From: an uncultured cyanobacterium
GTDB taxonomy: Bacteria; Cyanobacteriota; Cyanobacteriia; Cyanobacteriales; Geitlerinemataceae
Assembly: GCA_937899645.1 (NCBI GenBank)
Contig: CALCCD010000108.1
Location: 38,378-102,377 of the forward strand
Length of the DNA stretch: 64,000 nt
Direction of reading: 5' to 3'
Within the stretch, counting starts at the first letter, position 1. The number at the start of each line of letters is the position of its first letter. The position numbers and the translations under genes were made by a program. The notes beneath the pieces are model-generated. The model was given only the letters and a program-made list of their open reading frames with translations. It searched no databases and was not told where the DNA came from. Of the stretch, positions 29,411-38,486 are shown piece after piece.

Positions 29411-30316
29411 ATGGCTCTGTCCCCGATCGAACGTCGCCGCAACCGCACCGGCTGGATGCTCGTCGCACCCGCCGCGATCGTCTTGCTACTCGTCTACGCC
29501 TACCCGATCGGGCGGGCGGTATGGCTGAGCCTGTTCGTCCAAAATCTGGGTACGGAACTCCAGCCGCAGTTCGCCGGACTCGCCAACTACGGGCGGGCCT
29601 TTGGTGACGGGCGCTTCTGGCAGTGCCTCGGCAACACGACGACGTTTACGCTGATTTCGCTGGTGTTCGAGCTGGTGTTGGGCATGGCGATCGCGCTGGT
29701 GCTGAACCAGTCGTTTCGCGGGCGCGGCATCGTGCGGACGATCTCGATTTTGCCCTGGGCACTACCGACGGCGGTGATGGCGCTGGCCTGGACGTGGATT
29801 TTCAACGATCGCTACGGCGTGGTCAACGACCTGCTGTTGCGGTTGGGTCTGATTGAAGACGGGCTCAACTGGCTCGGCGACCCGACCCTGGCGATGGGCG
29901 CGACGATCGCCGCCGACGTTTGGAAAACCACTTCATTTGTGGCGATCTTGCTGTTGGCAGGGTTGCAGTCAATTTCGTCCGACCTCTACGAAGCCCATGC
30001 CCTCGACGGCGCGACGCCGTGGCAGAGCTTCACGAGAATTACGCTGCCGCTGGTGATGCCCCAGGTGGCGATCGCGGCGCTGTTCCGGTTCGCGCAGTCG
30101 TTCGGCGTGTTCGACCTGATCCAGGTGATGACGGGCGGCGGGCCTGCGGGGGCGACGGAGACGATCGCGCTCTACATTTACGCGACGGTGCGGCGCTATC
30201 TCGACTTCGGCTACGGCGCGGCGCTGGTGACGCTGACGTTTGGGATTTTGATTGCAGTGGTGGCGATCGCGGCGGTCGTGCTGAATCGCACGCGGCGATC
30301 GTTGGGGTTGGATTAG
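29411..30316 (+). CDS. Sugar-type ABC transporter permease (MalF/UgpA class)
   Basis: A 301-residue permease with six predicted helices. The start MALSPIERRRNRTGWMLVAP and the EAA loop YEAHALDGATPWQSFTRITL are typical of the carbohydrate importer permease class, as is MTGGGPAGATETIALYIY. It begins 16 bases after ccs1, so it is likely co-transcribed. Its partner permease, binding protein and ATPase are not nearby, so it must assemble with distant subunits if functional. Confidence 0.88.
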   Translation: MALSPIERRRNRTGWMLVAPAAIVLLLVYAYPIGRAVWLSLFVQNLGTELQPQFAGLANYGRAFGDGRFWQCLGNTTTFTLISLVFELVLGMAIALVLNQSFRGRGIVRTISILPWALPTAVMALAWTWIFNDRYGVVNDLLLRLGLIEDGLNWLGDPTLAMGATIAADVWKTTSFVAILLLAGLQSISSDLYEAHALDGATPWQSFTRITLPLVMPQVAIAALFRFAQSFGVFDLIQVMTGGGPAGATETIALYIYATVRRYLDFGYGAALVTLTFGILIAVVAIAAVVLNRTRRSLGLD

Positions 30317-30375
30317 GTCAGTGAGCACTGAGCGGAGTCGAAGTGCGGGTTTAGATAAATCGCTGAAATTTCGAG

Positions 30376-30957
30376 ATGGCGAGGATCGATAGGACGAGAG
30401 TAGTGCAACAAACGCTTTATCTGGATGAGTTTTTGGCAATGCCGGAGACGAAGCCCGCTCGCGAGTATGTCAATGGCGCGATTGTTGATAAGCCAATGCC
30501 GAAGGGAAAGCACAGCCGACTCCAGAGCCGTTTGGCGCGAGAAATCGACCTGCTGGCGGAGGAGGGAAAGATCGCGCTGGCGCTGACGGAACTGCGCTGT
30601 ACGTTTGGTGGGCGCTCGCTGGTTCCCGATATCGCGGTGGTGCGCTGGGACAGTTTGCCGCTGGATGCGGATGGGGAAATCGCCGATCGCTTTGACTGTC
30701 CGCCCGCCTGGACGATCGAGATTCTTTCGCCGGAACAGTCGGCGACGTTGGTGATGGAGAAGATTTTATTCTGTCTCGATCGGGGGGCGGAGCTGGGCTG
30801 GCTGGTCGATCCGCAGGCGAAGTCGGTGTCGGTGTTTCACGCTTCGGCTGCGCCCAGAGTCTATCTGCTGGGCGATGCGCTACCGCTGCCGGTTATCTCG
30901 GGGTTGGAGGCGTTGGCGCTGTCGGTGGAGGAGATTTTCGGGTGGCTGAAGGTTTAG
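30376..30957 (+). CDS. Uma2 family (DUF820) nuclease-fold protein
   Basis: A 193-residue protein of the Uma2/DUF820 family, which has a restriction-endonuclease-like fold and is expanded in cyanobacteria. Family elements are the opening 'YLDEFLAMPETKPAREYVNG', then KPMPKGKHSRLQSRLAREI, the central VPDIAVVRWD (putative PD-type acidic residue) and WTIEILSPEQSATLVMEKI (ExxSP). Function is unproven and many members may be non-nucleolytic. It starts the accessory island and is followed by DUF4160-DUF2442 on the same strand. Confidence 0.82.
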   Translation: MARIDRTRVVQQTLYLDEFLAMPETKPAREYVNGAIVDKPMPKGKHSRLQSRLAREIDLLAEEGKIALALTELRCTFGGRSLVPDIAVVRWDSLPLDADGEIADRFDCPPAWTIEILSPEQSATLVMEKILFCLDRGAELGWLVDPQAKSVSVFHASAAPRVYLLGDALPLPVISGLEALALSVEEIFGWLKV

Positions 30958-31007
30958 GCTTCGAGCGCGTAACCTGAGAGGGACGGCAATGCCTATATCG
31001 GACGCCA

Positions 31008-31250
31008 ATGCCGACAATTTTGCGCCAGGACGGTTTTGCTGTTCGCCTTTATTTTAACGACCATGAACCACCGCACGTTCACGTTTTCAAGGCGGAGGGA
31101 CAGGCCAAAATTGCGCTCGGTGATGGGGAGCAGTTGCCGTGGTTGCTGGAGGTTAGGGAGATGGATAATAAAACGGCAAAGCAAGCATTGAAGCTCGTTT
31201 TGGAAAATCGGGCGTATCTGTCAGGCAAGTGGAAAGAGTTTTATGACTGA
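31008..31250 (+). CDS. DUF4160 family protein (possible toxin-antitoxin partner)
   Basis: An 80-residue protein starting MPTILRQDGFAVRLYFNDHE and continuing PPHVHVFKAEGQAKI, the conserved DUF4160 pattern with two His residues in HEPPHVHV. The C-terminal half ALKLVLENRAYLSGKWKEFY is helical. Its last eight bases overlap the start of the DUF2442 gene, which implies translational coupling. Such pairs are common in mobile and accessory regions and have been suggested to be toxin-antitoxin modules; activity is not shown. Confidence 0.82.
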   Translation: MPTILRQDGFAVRLYFNDHEPPHVHVFKAEGQAKIALGDGEQLPWLLEVREMDNKTAKQALKLVLENRAYLSGKWKEFYD

Positions 31251-31596
31251 GCAGCACACGACTGAAGAGCGCGAGCTGGAGATGCAGCTAGAGCAGGCGC
31301 GACGGGTAGCTGAGCTGAATGCGCTGATGGAGCCGCGTGCGGTGTCGGCGGAGTATGACGCGGCGGAGCATCGGATCGTGGTGCGGTTGCGGAGCGGGGC
31401 GGTGTTTTCGTTTCCGGTGCGGATCGCGCAGGGGATTGCGGAGGGGACGGCGGCGGAGTTGGCGGAGGTGGAGGTGACGCCTGCGGGGGATGGGCTGCAC
31501 TGGGAGGGGTTGGATGCGGATTTGAGTGTGGCGGGGTTGTTGGCGGGGCGGTTTGGGTCGGGGGCTTGGATGGCGGGGTTGCGGGCTAGTTTGTAG
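31243..31596 (+). CDS. DUF2442 family protein (possible toxin-antitoxin partner)
   Basis: A 117-residue protein. After a helical N-terminus the conserved domain reads AVSAEYDAAEHRIVVRLRSG, then VFSFPVRIAQGI, LAEVEVTPAGDGLHWEGLDAD and LSVAGLLAGRFGS, the DUF2442 pattern. The Glu-rich N-terminal extension (TEERELEMQLEQARRVAEL) is predicted helical. It overlaps DUF4160 by eight bases and, at its 3' end, overlaps the convergent nSTAND-WD40 gene by 11 bases. Confidence 0.82.
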   Translation: MTEQHTTEERELEMQLEQARRVAELNALMEPRAVSAEYDAAEHRIVVRLRSGAVFSFPVRIAQGIAEGTAAELAEVEVTPAGDGLHWEGLDADLSVAGLLAGRFGSGAWMAGLRASL

Positions 31597-34500
31597 GGTT
31601 GCGGGGGGGCAGGTCGCAGACGGCGCGTTGTTCGTCGGTTGCGCCGCCGTTGGGGTTATTGAGCCAGGGGGTGAGGCGGCGGCAGGCGCGATCGATGAGT
31701 TCGTCGAGGGTTTCAACTTGCCAAAGTCTCACAGTAGTGTCTGCTGATGCAGAAATGATATTGGAGCCATCGGGGCTAAATCTTGCGTCATAAACCCAGT
31801 CTTCATGGCCATTAAATGTCTGTAGCTCCTCTCCAGACCGAACATCCCATCTTTTTATCTTGCTATCACGAGAGGCAGAAATAATATACTCTTCATTTGG
31901 GCTAAAGCTTGCACTATAAACCCAGCTAGAATGACCGTTCAATACTCTTTTCTCTTTTCCATCATAAACATCCCACAATCTAATTGTGGCATCTTGAGAT
32001 GCTGAAACAAGCGTCTTTCCATCAGAGCTGAATTTCGCACTAAAGACCCAACCTGAATGACCATAAAGAGTCTTGATTTCCTCACCATTTCTTACATCCC
32101 ACAGCTTGATAGTTTCATCTCGCGATGTAGAAACAACCGTTTTACCATCCGGGCTAAAACCAGCACTTAGAACCCAGTCAGTATGTCCAATTAAGGTATG
32201 CAAAACTTTCCCACTCTTGGCGTCCCATATCTTAGCAGTACCATCATTAGAGGCAGAGACGATTTTTGTGCCGTCAGGGCTGAAGCTGGCAGAGTAAACG
32301 TCACTAGAATGACCTAAAAGGGTTTTTATATCTTTTTGTGTGGAAACATTCCATAACTTCACTGTTCCATCTTTGGACGCAGATACTATACTCTGACCAT
32401 CGCGACTAAAGCTTGCATCATATACCCGGTCCAAATGGCCTTTAAATGCCATTAGCTCTTGTCCTGTTTCTAAATCCCACAACTTGATGCTTGAATCCGA
32501 TGATGCGGAAATAGCCAATGGTTGGAGAGGGTGAAAATCGGCTCGTCTAACCCAGCTAGAATGTCCGAGTAGCGTTAGATATTCCTCGCTGCTCGGAAGC
32601 TTCCAGATTTTAACTTTGTTATCATGAGAAGCTGAAACCACGCGACTATTGTCAGGACTAAACTCTATGTCTTCTATCCAACCAGAATGTCCATAAAATG
32701 TGTGAATTTCTCTATTTTTTATAGTATCCCAGAGCTTAATAGTGTTGTCAGTAGACGCAGAGGCAACAGTTCTACGATCAGAGCCGAACTTAGCACTTCT
32801 GACGTCGTCAGAATGACTATTAAAAGACTGTATTTCTAGACCTGTATTAGCATTCCAAACCTTAACAGTATCATCAGATGAAGCCGATACAATTAGTCGA
32901 TTATCATTGCTAAACTCGGCACTATATACTACTCCTAGATGACCGGAAAGAGTTTGATATTCCGAGCCCGTTTTGACATCCCATACTTTGATGCTCGTAT
33001 CAGCAGAAGCTGAGACAAGCATTTTATCGTCCATACTAAATCTAACAGATCTTACTGAATCGCGATGTCCTTCAAAGACTCTTAATCTTGTGCCTAAGTT
33101 TGTATCCCATAATTCAATTACTCCATCTTCAGAAGCTGACGCAAACATTGACCCATCAGAGTTAAAGCTGAGATCGAGCACTCCTTCTTGAACAGAGAAA
33201 GAGACTTCTTCTCTTCCCGTTGAGACATCCCAAGACTTGATAGTTCCATCAGAAGCAGCAGATATAACTATAGTCCCATCAGGACTAAATTCTACGCTGT
33301 TTACAAAGTCTGAATGGCCAAAAAGTGTCATCACCTCCTCTCCTTTCTCTGCATTCCAAATTTTCACGGTGCTGTCCCGAGATGCTGAAGCTATTAACTC
33401 TCCATTAGGGCTAAAATCAACATCAGAAACCACATCATCATGGCCACTCAAAGTATTTTCCAATGTTGATGAAGACAAAATCCTGTTTAGGTAGAAAAGA
33501 GATCGACCATTTGAATATATGAGAACATCTCTCCCTCTCTGGCCTGAATTTTTCTTGTTTATCTCAATTACTCGGGATAGTGCTTGGAGTGGTTGTGTTC
33601 TTATGAGGCTATCTAGTAGACGTAATTCTCTGGAAGTTTCCTGGACTCTTTCATACTCTTCTTGGATAGTCTTAAGCTCAAGCTGTGCCTGACCTCGTAT
33701 CCAAGAGGCAGTTCCCAAGGCCGCTACTATCATCAAAACTCCTGCTATACCTTGTAACTGCGTGCGTTTTACGACCCGGTCTTGTGTTTTTTGTAGATCT
33801 TTTAATGTAGCCTCTGCATGCTGCCGCTTTGTACGTTCAGCCTCTAGTGCTACCATCACCTCCTGCAATTCAGATGCCCGCGTCTGCCGCACCAACACCG
33901 CCAAATAGTCATGCACCAACTGAAACCGATCGCGCGGCACACCCGGAACCACCACCACCAACCCCGACAACACAAAAATCTCCAACACCAGCCCTAACCC
34001 AGCCGACTCCGTCCCCCACTCCCGCAAATCCTTCTCCAACTCCTCCTCCGTCCGCAAAGGCCGCGTCCCCCGCTCGTCCGTCAACAAAAACAACACCAAA
34101 TCCGCCAGCCGGTGGTTCTCCTCCCCACACGCCACCACCACACTGTCCAAATACCCCCGCACCAACACCTCCTTCGACGACTCCCGCTCCGTCGCCAGCC
34201 CCTCATACGCCGCCAACGTCATCACCCCCTGCGCCTGAAGCTGCGACCCCGCAATCTGTAACTCGATCGGGCGAACCTCCCCCACATCGTCCGCCAAATC
34301 CTCCACAAACCGCGCCAACAGCCCCTCCTCCAGATACAGCGCCGTCTTCGCCACCAGCGTCCGCACCACCGCCACCGTCCGATCGCGCGACAAATTCCCG
34401 ATCGAATACAGCACGTTCTTGCTCAATACGTCCTGCCCGATACCGCGCATCTCCTCCATGCGGTTGCACACCAGCAGGTAGTGCAAATAGTCGTCCCGCA

Positions 34501-36265
34501 GCGACAACACCACCTTCACCGCCCCCAGCAGCTCCGGCTCGTCCAGCAGCCCGCCGATAAACCGGAAAAACTCCCGATGCTCCCGCAGGCTCGGGTTCGC
34601 AAAGAAAAACTCCTCAAACTGATCGAGAACGAATACCACCGCCTCGTTCCGCGCCGCCGCCGCCCGCACCGTCGCCCGGATCGCCTCGCGCCGATCGCCC
34701 GTCCCGCCCGCATTGCCCAAACTTTCCGCCGCAGTCCCCCGCAGCTCCGCCAGCGCCGCCGCCAGCGCCTTCGCCAGCTCGCGCGGCCAGTCGCGATATA
34801 CCCGCACCACCGCCACCGCCACATCCCGAATCCCGATCGTCTGCCCGCGCAGCGCCGGAACCAGCCCCGCATTCACCAGCGAGCTTTTCCCCACACCCGA
34901 CGGCCCGCTCAACACCACCAGCTTGTGGTCGTTGCGGCCAATCCGCTCCAGCAAGTTGCGAACGTCGTCGCCACGTCCGGCACGATCGATCTCCGGCGGC
35001 AGTGCGTCCGCCCCATCGTCAGTCAGTCCGCCCCGATCGACCGGTTCCGCCTCGATCGGCTCCAGCCGCCCCGCCCCGATAAACGCCCGCAGGCCGTAGC
35101 GCCGCTCGGTGGCGTTCTGCTCGCCCTGCACCAGATACGCCGCCAGGTAGTCCCGCCGCTCGTTGAAGTACAGCGACTGCAACCGCTCCAGACCACTCAG
35201 ATACAGTTTCGGAAAGCCCGACGGATTCAGCCCGCGCAGCTCCTCCAGCGCCGCGATCGCCCCGTCCAGATCGCCCGCTTCGTAGCGCCGATCGGCCTCT
35301 AGCCGCGCTTCCAGCAGCCGCCACGCCGAGCAGCCCCGACACCGCTCCGCCAGCGCCGCCCGATCGCCCTGCTCGAAGGTCGCCGCCGCCGCCACGAACC
35401 GATCGCGCGCGCTCTCCCGCAGCGCCGCGTCTGTTTCCGCCTCGCTCAGCGCCACCAGCGCCAGATAGAACCGCGCCCAGCCCGCCCCGATCGTCGCGTC
35501 CGGATGCGATCGCCCGTCGCCGTCCCAATATTCCAGGCTGGACTCGAACCGGGCTTTGGCCTCTGCGAGTCGGGTGCCGCGATCGCCGTGGCGATAGACG
35601 TCACGCCCGAAGACGATCGCGAGCTGGGCGTGGCGAGCGGCGTCGAGTTCCACCGCGCGCCGATCGAGTTCGGCCTGGGCGGTGCGGGCTTCGCTGCGCT
35701 CGAGGGTTGTCAGCAGGTCGGCGCGGGCGAGCAGTTGCGCGTCAGTGGCAGTGGCGAGGCGATCGAAAAACAGCCGAATTTTCTCGCCCAGCGCCTCGGT
35801 CAGCATCGCGTCGCTGGCGACAAATCGCTTCGTCGTCGCCCAGCTAAACAGGTCGCTCGCCTGCTGCATAAAGCGCCGCAACACCGCGTCATCGAGCCAA
35901 ACCAACACCGGAAACGGAAACTCGCGCAGGTTCTCCCGTACCTGGTTGGCGTTCGCGAGCAGCGCGTCGAGCTGCGCCAGCCCTTCGAGCCCGACAACCT
36001 GGACGCCGTGGAGTTCGCCCCGCGCCTGCAAAAACTCGCCGATGCAGCTATAGAGCGTCGTGCCGGTTTTCGGCAGCGTTAGCACCGGTACGCTCAGGCC
36101 ATGTTCGCTGTGGCAACGATCGGTGAGGCGCTGCGTCCACTGCGATCGCGCCTGGGTGTAGTCGCAGCGCACGAGAATTAGCTTGAACTGCCCTTGCGAT
36201 CGGGCGATCGCCGCCACGAGCTGCCGCAGAGTTTTGTCGTTTTTGGCGGAGGGGTCGCGGGTCAT
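31586..36265 (-). CDS. nSTAND-WD40 signal-sensing ATPase, 1559 residues
   Basis: Residues 1-~430 form an N-terminal region that I cannot assign. It contains FKLILVRCDYTQARSQWTQR, LREFPFPVLVWLDDAVLRRF and helical repeats. A novel-STAND (nSTAND1-like) NTPase follows: Walker A LSGPSGVGKSSLVNAGLVPA near 454-461 and Walker B VVFVLDQFEEFFF near 541. A single membrane-like segment, GIAGVLMIVAALGTASWI, lies near 836-855, then a short coiled coil. From ~934 there are 14 WD40 repeats (pattern GHxxxVxSxxFSPDG...SASxDxTIKLWD), i.e. two seven-bladed propellers. DNA for about 31720-33850 is much more AT-rich and lacks GCGATCG cores, unlike the 5' half. Its ATG overlaps the upstream Uma2 stop by four bases. 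Confidence 0.85.
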   Translation of the reverse strand: MTRDPSAKNDKTLRQLVAAIARSQGQFKLILVRCDYTQARSQWTQRLTDRCHSEHGLSVPVLTLPKTGTTLYSCIGEFLQARGELHGVQVVGLEGLAQLDALLANANQVRENLREFPFPVLVWLDDAVLRRFMQQASDLFSWATTKRFVASDAMLTEALGEKIRLFFDRLATATDAQLLARADLLTTLERSEARTAQAELDRRAVELDAARHAQLAIVFGRDVYRHGDRGTRLAEAKARFESSLEYWDGDGRSHPDATIGAGWARFYLALVALSEAETDAALRESARDRFVAAAATFEQGDRAALAERCRGCSAWRLLEARLEADRRYEAGDLDGAIAALEELRGLNPSGFPKLYLSGLERLQSLYFNERRDYLAAYLVQGEQNATERRYGLRAFIGAGRLEPIEAEPVDRGGLTDDGADALPPEIDRAGRGDDVRNLLERIGRNDHKLVVLSGPSGVGKSSLVNAGLVPALRGQTIGIRDVAVAVVRVYRDWPRELAKALAAALAELRGTAAESLGNAGGTGDRREAIRATVRAAAARNEAVVFVLDQFEEFFFANPSLREHREFFRFIGGLLDEPELLGAVKVVLSLRDDYLHYLLVCNRMEEMRGIGQDVLSKNVLYSIGNLSRDRTVAVVRTLVAKTALYLEEGLLARFVEDLADDVGEVRPIELQIAGSQLQAQGVMTLAAYEGLATERESSKEVLVRGYLDSVVVACGEENHRLADLVLFLLTDERGTRPLRTEEELEKDLREWGTESAGLGLVLEIFVLSGLVVVVPGVPRDRFQLVHDYLAVLVRQTRASELQEVMVALEAERTKRQHAEATLKDLQKTQDRVVKRTQLQGIAGVLMIVAALGTASWIRGQAQLELKTIQEEYERVQETSRELRLLDSLIRTQPLQALSRVIEINKKNSGQRGRDVLIYSNGRSLFYLNRILSSSTLENTLSGHDDVVSDVDFSPNGELIASASRDSTVKIWNAEKGEEVMTLFGHSDFVNSVEFSPDGTIVISAASDGTIKSWDVSTGREEVSFSVQEGVLDLSFNSDGSMFASASEDGVIELWDTNLGTRLRVFEGHRDSVRSVRFSMDDKMLVSASADTSIKVWDVKTGSEYQTLSGHLGVVYSAEFSNDNRLIVSASSDDTVKVWNANTGLEIQSFNSHSDDVRSAKFGSDRRTVASASTDNTIKLWDTIKNREIHTFYGHSGWIEDIEFSPDNSRVVSASHDNKVKIWKLPSSEEYLTLLGHSSWVRRADFHPLQPLAISASSDSSIKLWDLETGQELMAFKGHLDRVYDASFSRDGQSIVSASKDGTVKLWNVSTQKDIKTLLGHSSDVYSASFSPDGTKIVSASNDGTAKIWDAKSGKVLHTLIGHTDWVLSAGFSPDGKTVVSTSRDETIKLWDVRNGEEIKTLYGHSGWVFSAKFSSDGKTLVSASQDATIRLWDVYDGKEKRVLNGHSSWVYSASFSPNEEYIISASRDSKIKRWDVRSGEELQTFNGHEDWVYDARFSPDGSNIISASADTTVRLWQVETLDELIDRACRRLTPWLNNPNGGATDEQRAVCDLPPRNPTN

Positions 36266-36828
36266 GACGGTAGGGCTACGTCGGTGTAGATTTCGGCGAT
36301 CGGGCAGTCGAAGTCGAGGCTGGCGAAGCGGACGGTTTCGCCTGCGCCGTATCTTTTTAGCGTCCAGGTATCGTCATCACGGCGCTGGAAGATTTCGACT
36401 CGGATGCGGTCTTGGCTGACTAAAACGTACTCTTCGAGGCTTTCGAGTTCGCTGTAGTGGTCGAATTTTTTACCGCGATCGAACGCTTCGGTACTGTCCG
36501 ACAAAACTTCGATAATCAGTTTCGGGCGTTGTTTTAAGTCAGCTTCCCGATCTGCTCGATCGCAAGTTACAAGCAGATCGGGATAAAAAAAGCGGTTTGT
36601 ACTCTCGATGCGCACTTTCATATCTGTGCTGTATGGACGACAGCCAGTCCCGCGCGTGTGGGCGAGTAATAGGCCAGTCAAATTGTCCGTAACGATGACG
36701 TGTGCATTGCTAGCCCCAGCCATCGCGAAGATTTCACCGTCGTGATACTCGTGCTTGACGGGTGAAACGGCTTCTGCAGCGAGATATTCTTCAGGGGTAA
36801 GATACGTACGATCGGGTTGGGCAATCAT
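36262..36828 (-). CDS. Uma2 family (DUF820) nuclease-fold protein
   Basis: A 188-residue Uma2 protein. It opens YLTPEEYLAAEAVSPVKHEY and HDGEIFAMAGASNAH, then VRIESTNRFFYPDLLVTCDR (acidic residue of the PD motif) and PKLIIEVLSDSTEAFDRGKK (ExL-S motif), then YVLVSQDRIRVEIFQRR. All core positions are intact. The ATGA overlap with the nSTAND-WD40 gene indicates that the two are translated from one transcript. Cellular role unknown. Confidence 0.87.
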   Translation of the reverse strand: MIAQPDRTYLTPEEYLAAEAVSPVKHEYHDGEIFAMAGASNAHVIVTDNLTGLLLAHTRGTGCRPYSTDMKVRIESTNRFFYPDLLVTCDRADREADLKQRPKLIIEVLSDSTEAFDRGKKFDHYSELESLEEYVLVSQDRIRVEIFQRRDDDTWTLKRYGAGETVRFASLDFDCPIAEIYTDVALPS

Positions 36829-36900
36829 GGGTCATCAATCGAGCGCGATTGCTGGTTGTTCGGTCGAGATTGACTGAGAAGAAAAGAGACACATCGTAGG

Positions 36901-36918
36901 GGCGCACCGCTGTGCGCC
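36901..36918. repeat. Short TAGGGGCGCAC inverted repeat
   Basis: GGCGCAC (36901-36907), loop CGCT, GTGCGCC (36912-36918), preceded by TAGG. It belongs to the same TAGGGGCGCA family as 6801-6896 and lies directly after the ATPase gene's stop. Confidence 0.5.
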
Positions 36919-36936
36919 TTGCTATATCATCCCGGT

Positions 36937-38322
36937 TCACGCCTGCAACTCCTCCGCATCGGCCAGGATCGGATTGATATCAAACCACGATCGCCTGCCC
37001 TCTTTGTACTCGAAGACCATGCGCGTGTGAATCAACTGCTGGAACCCCTCCGCATCGCGCACCTGCTTCGTCTCCCGCACCTCGCGCAGCAGCGCCCACT
37101 CCTCCGACGAAATTTGCAGCCGCAGGATATTGCCCCGATCGGCCACCGCATACTCCAGCGACTCCATCGTCAGCGGCAGATCCATCTCCTCCTCGACCCA
37201 CTGGGACAGCAGCGACAGCACGTCCCGCACGTGCCCGCCGCTGTAGCGGCACAGCGCCTCCAGACACGCCTCATCCTCAAACACCTCGCCCAAATTCGCT
37301 CGCCGCTCCTCCGGCGACAGCTTCGGGAACGCTCGCGCCAGCACCATTTGCTTCATCAGCTCTAGCCCCTCCGGGCAGTCCGCACCGTCCTTGTGGCGAA
37401 TCCCTACCATCGGCAGCACGTACGGCGGCTTGAAGACTTGCAGCAAATTCCCCAGCGAGTTGGAGAACATCAGCGACAGCGGCATCGTGTAAATCGTGTG
37501 GCAGTTCAGCTCGTTGAGGTAGCTGCCCTGATCGACGAAGAGATATTCCTGCTGGCCTTTGCCGAAGGCTTTAATCGAGCGATCGATACGATCGAGGTTA
37601 TCGACGATCGCCACCAAGCCGCGATAGCCCCGCGCCTTAAGCTGCGCGATCGCCGGTTCCAGCAGCTCGGCGTTGATCGCATTCAGCAGCTCGATCTTCT
37701 GCGGCCCCAAATACTGATTCAGCTTCGCCCGCAAGCCCGCGTCACCTTTCGCCTTCACCGTCAGCGAGCCGATACCCGCCCCGAGCGTCACGGCGCGTTT
37801 TCCGGTGTCGAAGCCCACCTGTGCGCCGCCGACCTTTACATCGCCAATTTTCACGTCGCCGACGCCCAGCTTGCCGCTGACGTCGATCTCGGTGTTGAGA
37901 ATATCTGCCGTGCGCTTCAGCAGGCCGCGCAGTCCCGGAGCCGGGATTTCCAGCGCGTCAAGGGCGTCGAGCTGCTCGCTAATTTGCTTGGCAATCACCA
38001 ACAGCACGTCGATGATGTCCACGTCCGACACTTCCAGATCGTCGGTGGACGCGAAATAGACGACAAAAAAGCCCTCGGCTTCGAGCTGCTCTTTAAGGTT
38101 TTGCAGCTCGGTGGATTTGCCGCAGCCAATGTGGCCGGAGAACAGCGAGCAGGTCGGATCGTCCGGCGAGAGTTTGGCGATGCGGTTGCGGACTTTCTCG
38201 ACGATCGCGCCGCCGCGCACACTGGCGAAGTCGATGTAGTATTCGCGGTCGTCGGGGTCGGAGACGACGAGGGTGCGGCTTGGGTCGATGGCCTTGGCGA
38301 ACTGGCTGATATCGATCGGCAT
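36937..38322 (-). CDS. P-loop (AAA-type) ATPase of the accessory island
   Basis: A 461-residue soluble ATPase. The Walker A motif GHIGCGKST lies at residues 63-71 and a Walker B-like AIVDNLDRID near 240. Residues ~140-200 form a Gly/Val-rich segment with short repeats (VGDVKIGDVKVGGAQVGFD) that could be a beta structure. The C-terminal third is helical, with GHVRDVLSLLSQWVEEEMDL. The overall form resembles ORC/KAP-like ATPases found beside STAND proteins. The ATG at 38322 is chosen; 35 extra in-frame codons upstream lack protein character. It lies upstream of the Uma2/nSTAND pair on the same strand. Confidence 0.75.
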   Translation of the reverse strand: MPIDISQFAKAIDPSRTLVVSDPDDREYYIDFASVRGGAIVEKVRNRIAKLSPDDPTCSLFSGHIGCGKSTELQNLKEQLEAEGFFVVYFASTDDLEVSDVDIIDVLLVIAKQISEQLDALDALEIPAPGLRGLLKRTADILNTEIDVSGKLGVGDVKIGDVKVGGAQVGFDTGKRAVTLGAGIGSLTVKAKGDAGLRAKLNQYLGPQKIELLNAINAELLEPAIAQLKARGYRGLVAIVDNLDRIDRSIKAFGKGQQEYLFVDQGSYLNELNCHTIYTMPLSLMFSNSLGNLLQVFKPPYVLPMVGIRHKDGADCPEGLELMKQMVLARAFPKLSPEERRANLGEVFEDEACLEALCRYSGGHVRDVLSLLSQWVEEEMDLPLTMESLEYAVADRGNILRLQISSEEWALLREVRETKQVRDAEGFQQLIHTRMVFEYKEGRRSWFDINPILADAEELQA

Positions 38323-38486
38323 TGCGGCGGCTTGATAGTTGCTCCCCCAGGTTAGCCAGAATTGGGCGAAATGACTGACGCCCGATCGCGCTGGTGCCGC
38401 CACGCACCGATACGAAAACAACCGCACGACCGGGAGAAAATCCCGAGACCGTGCGGCTGTCTGAAGTTCGATCTCGCTGGGTGGCG

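Noticed and set aside
31720..33850. Periodic ~126-base similarity as a DNA repeat array
   Set aside because: The period is explained by 14 encoded WD40 repeats with diverged codons, not by a non-coding repeat.
33829..34560. Pro/Thr-rich 243-codon frame
   Set aside because: Looks like a low-complexity surface protein but is the complement of the nSTAND NTPase domain.
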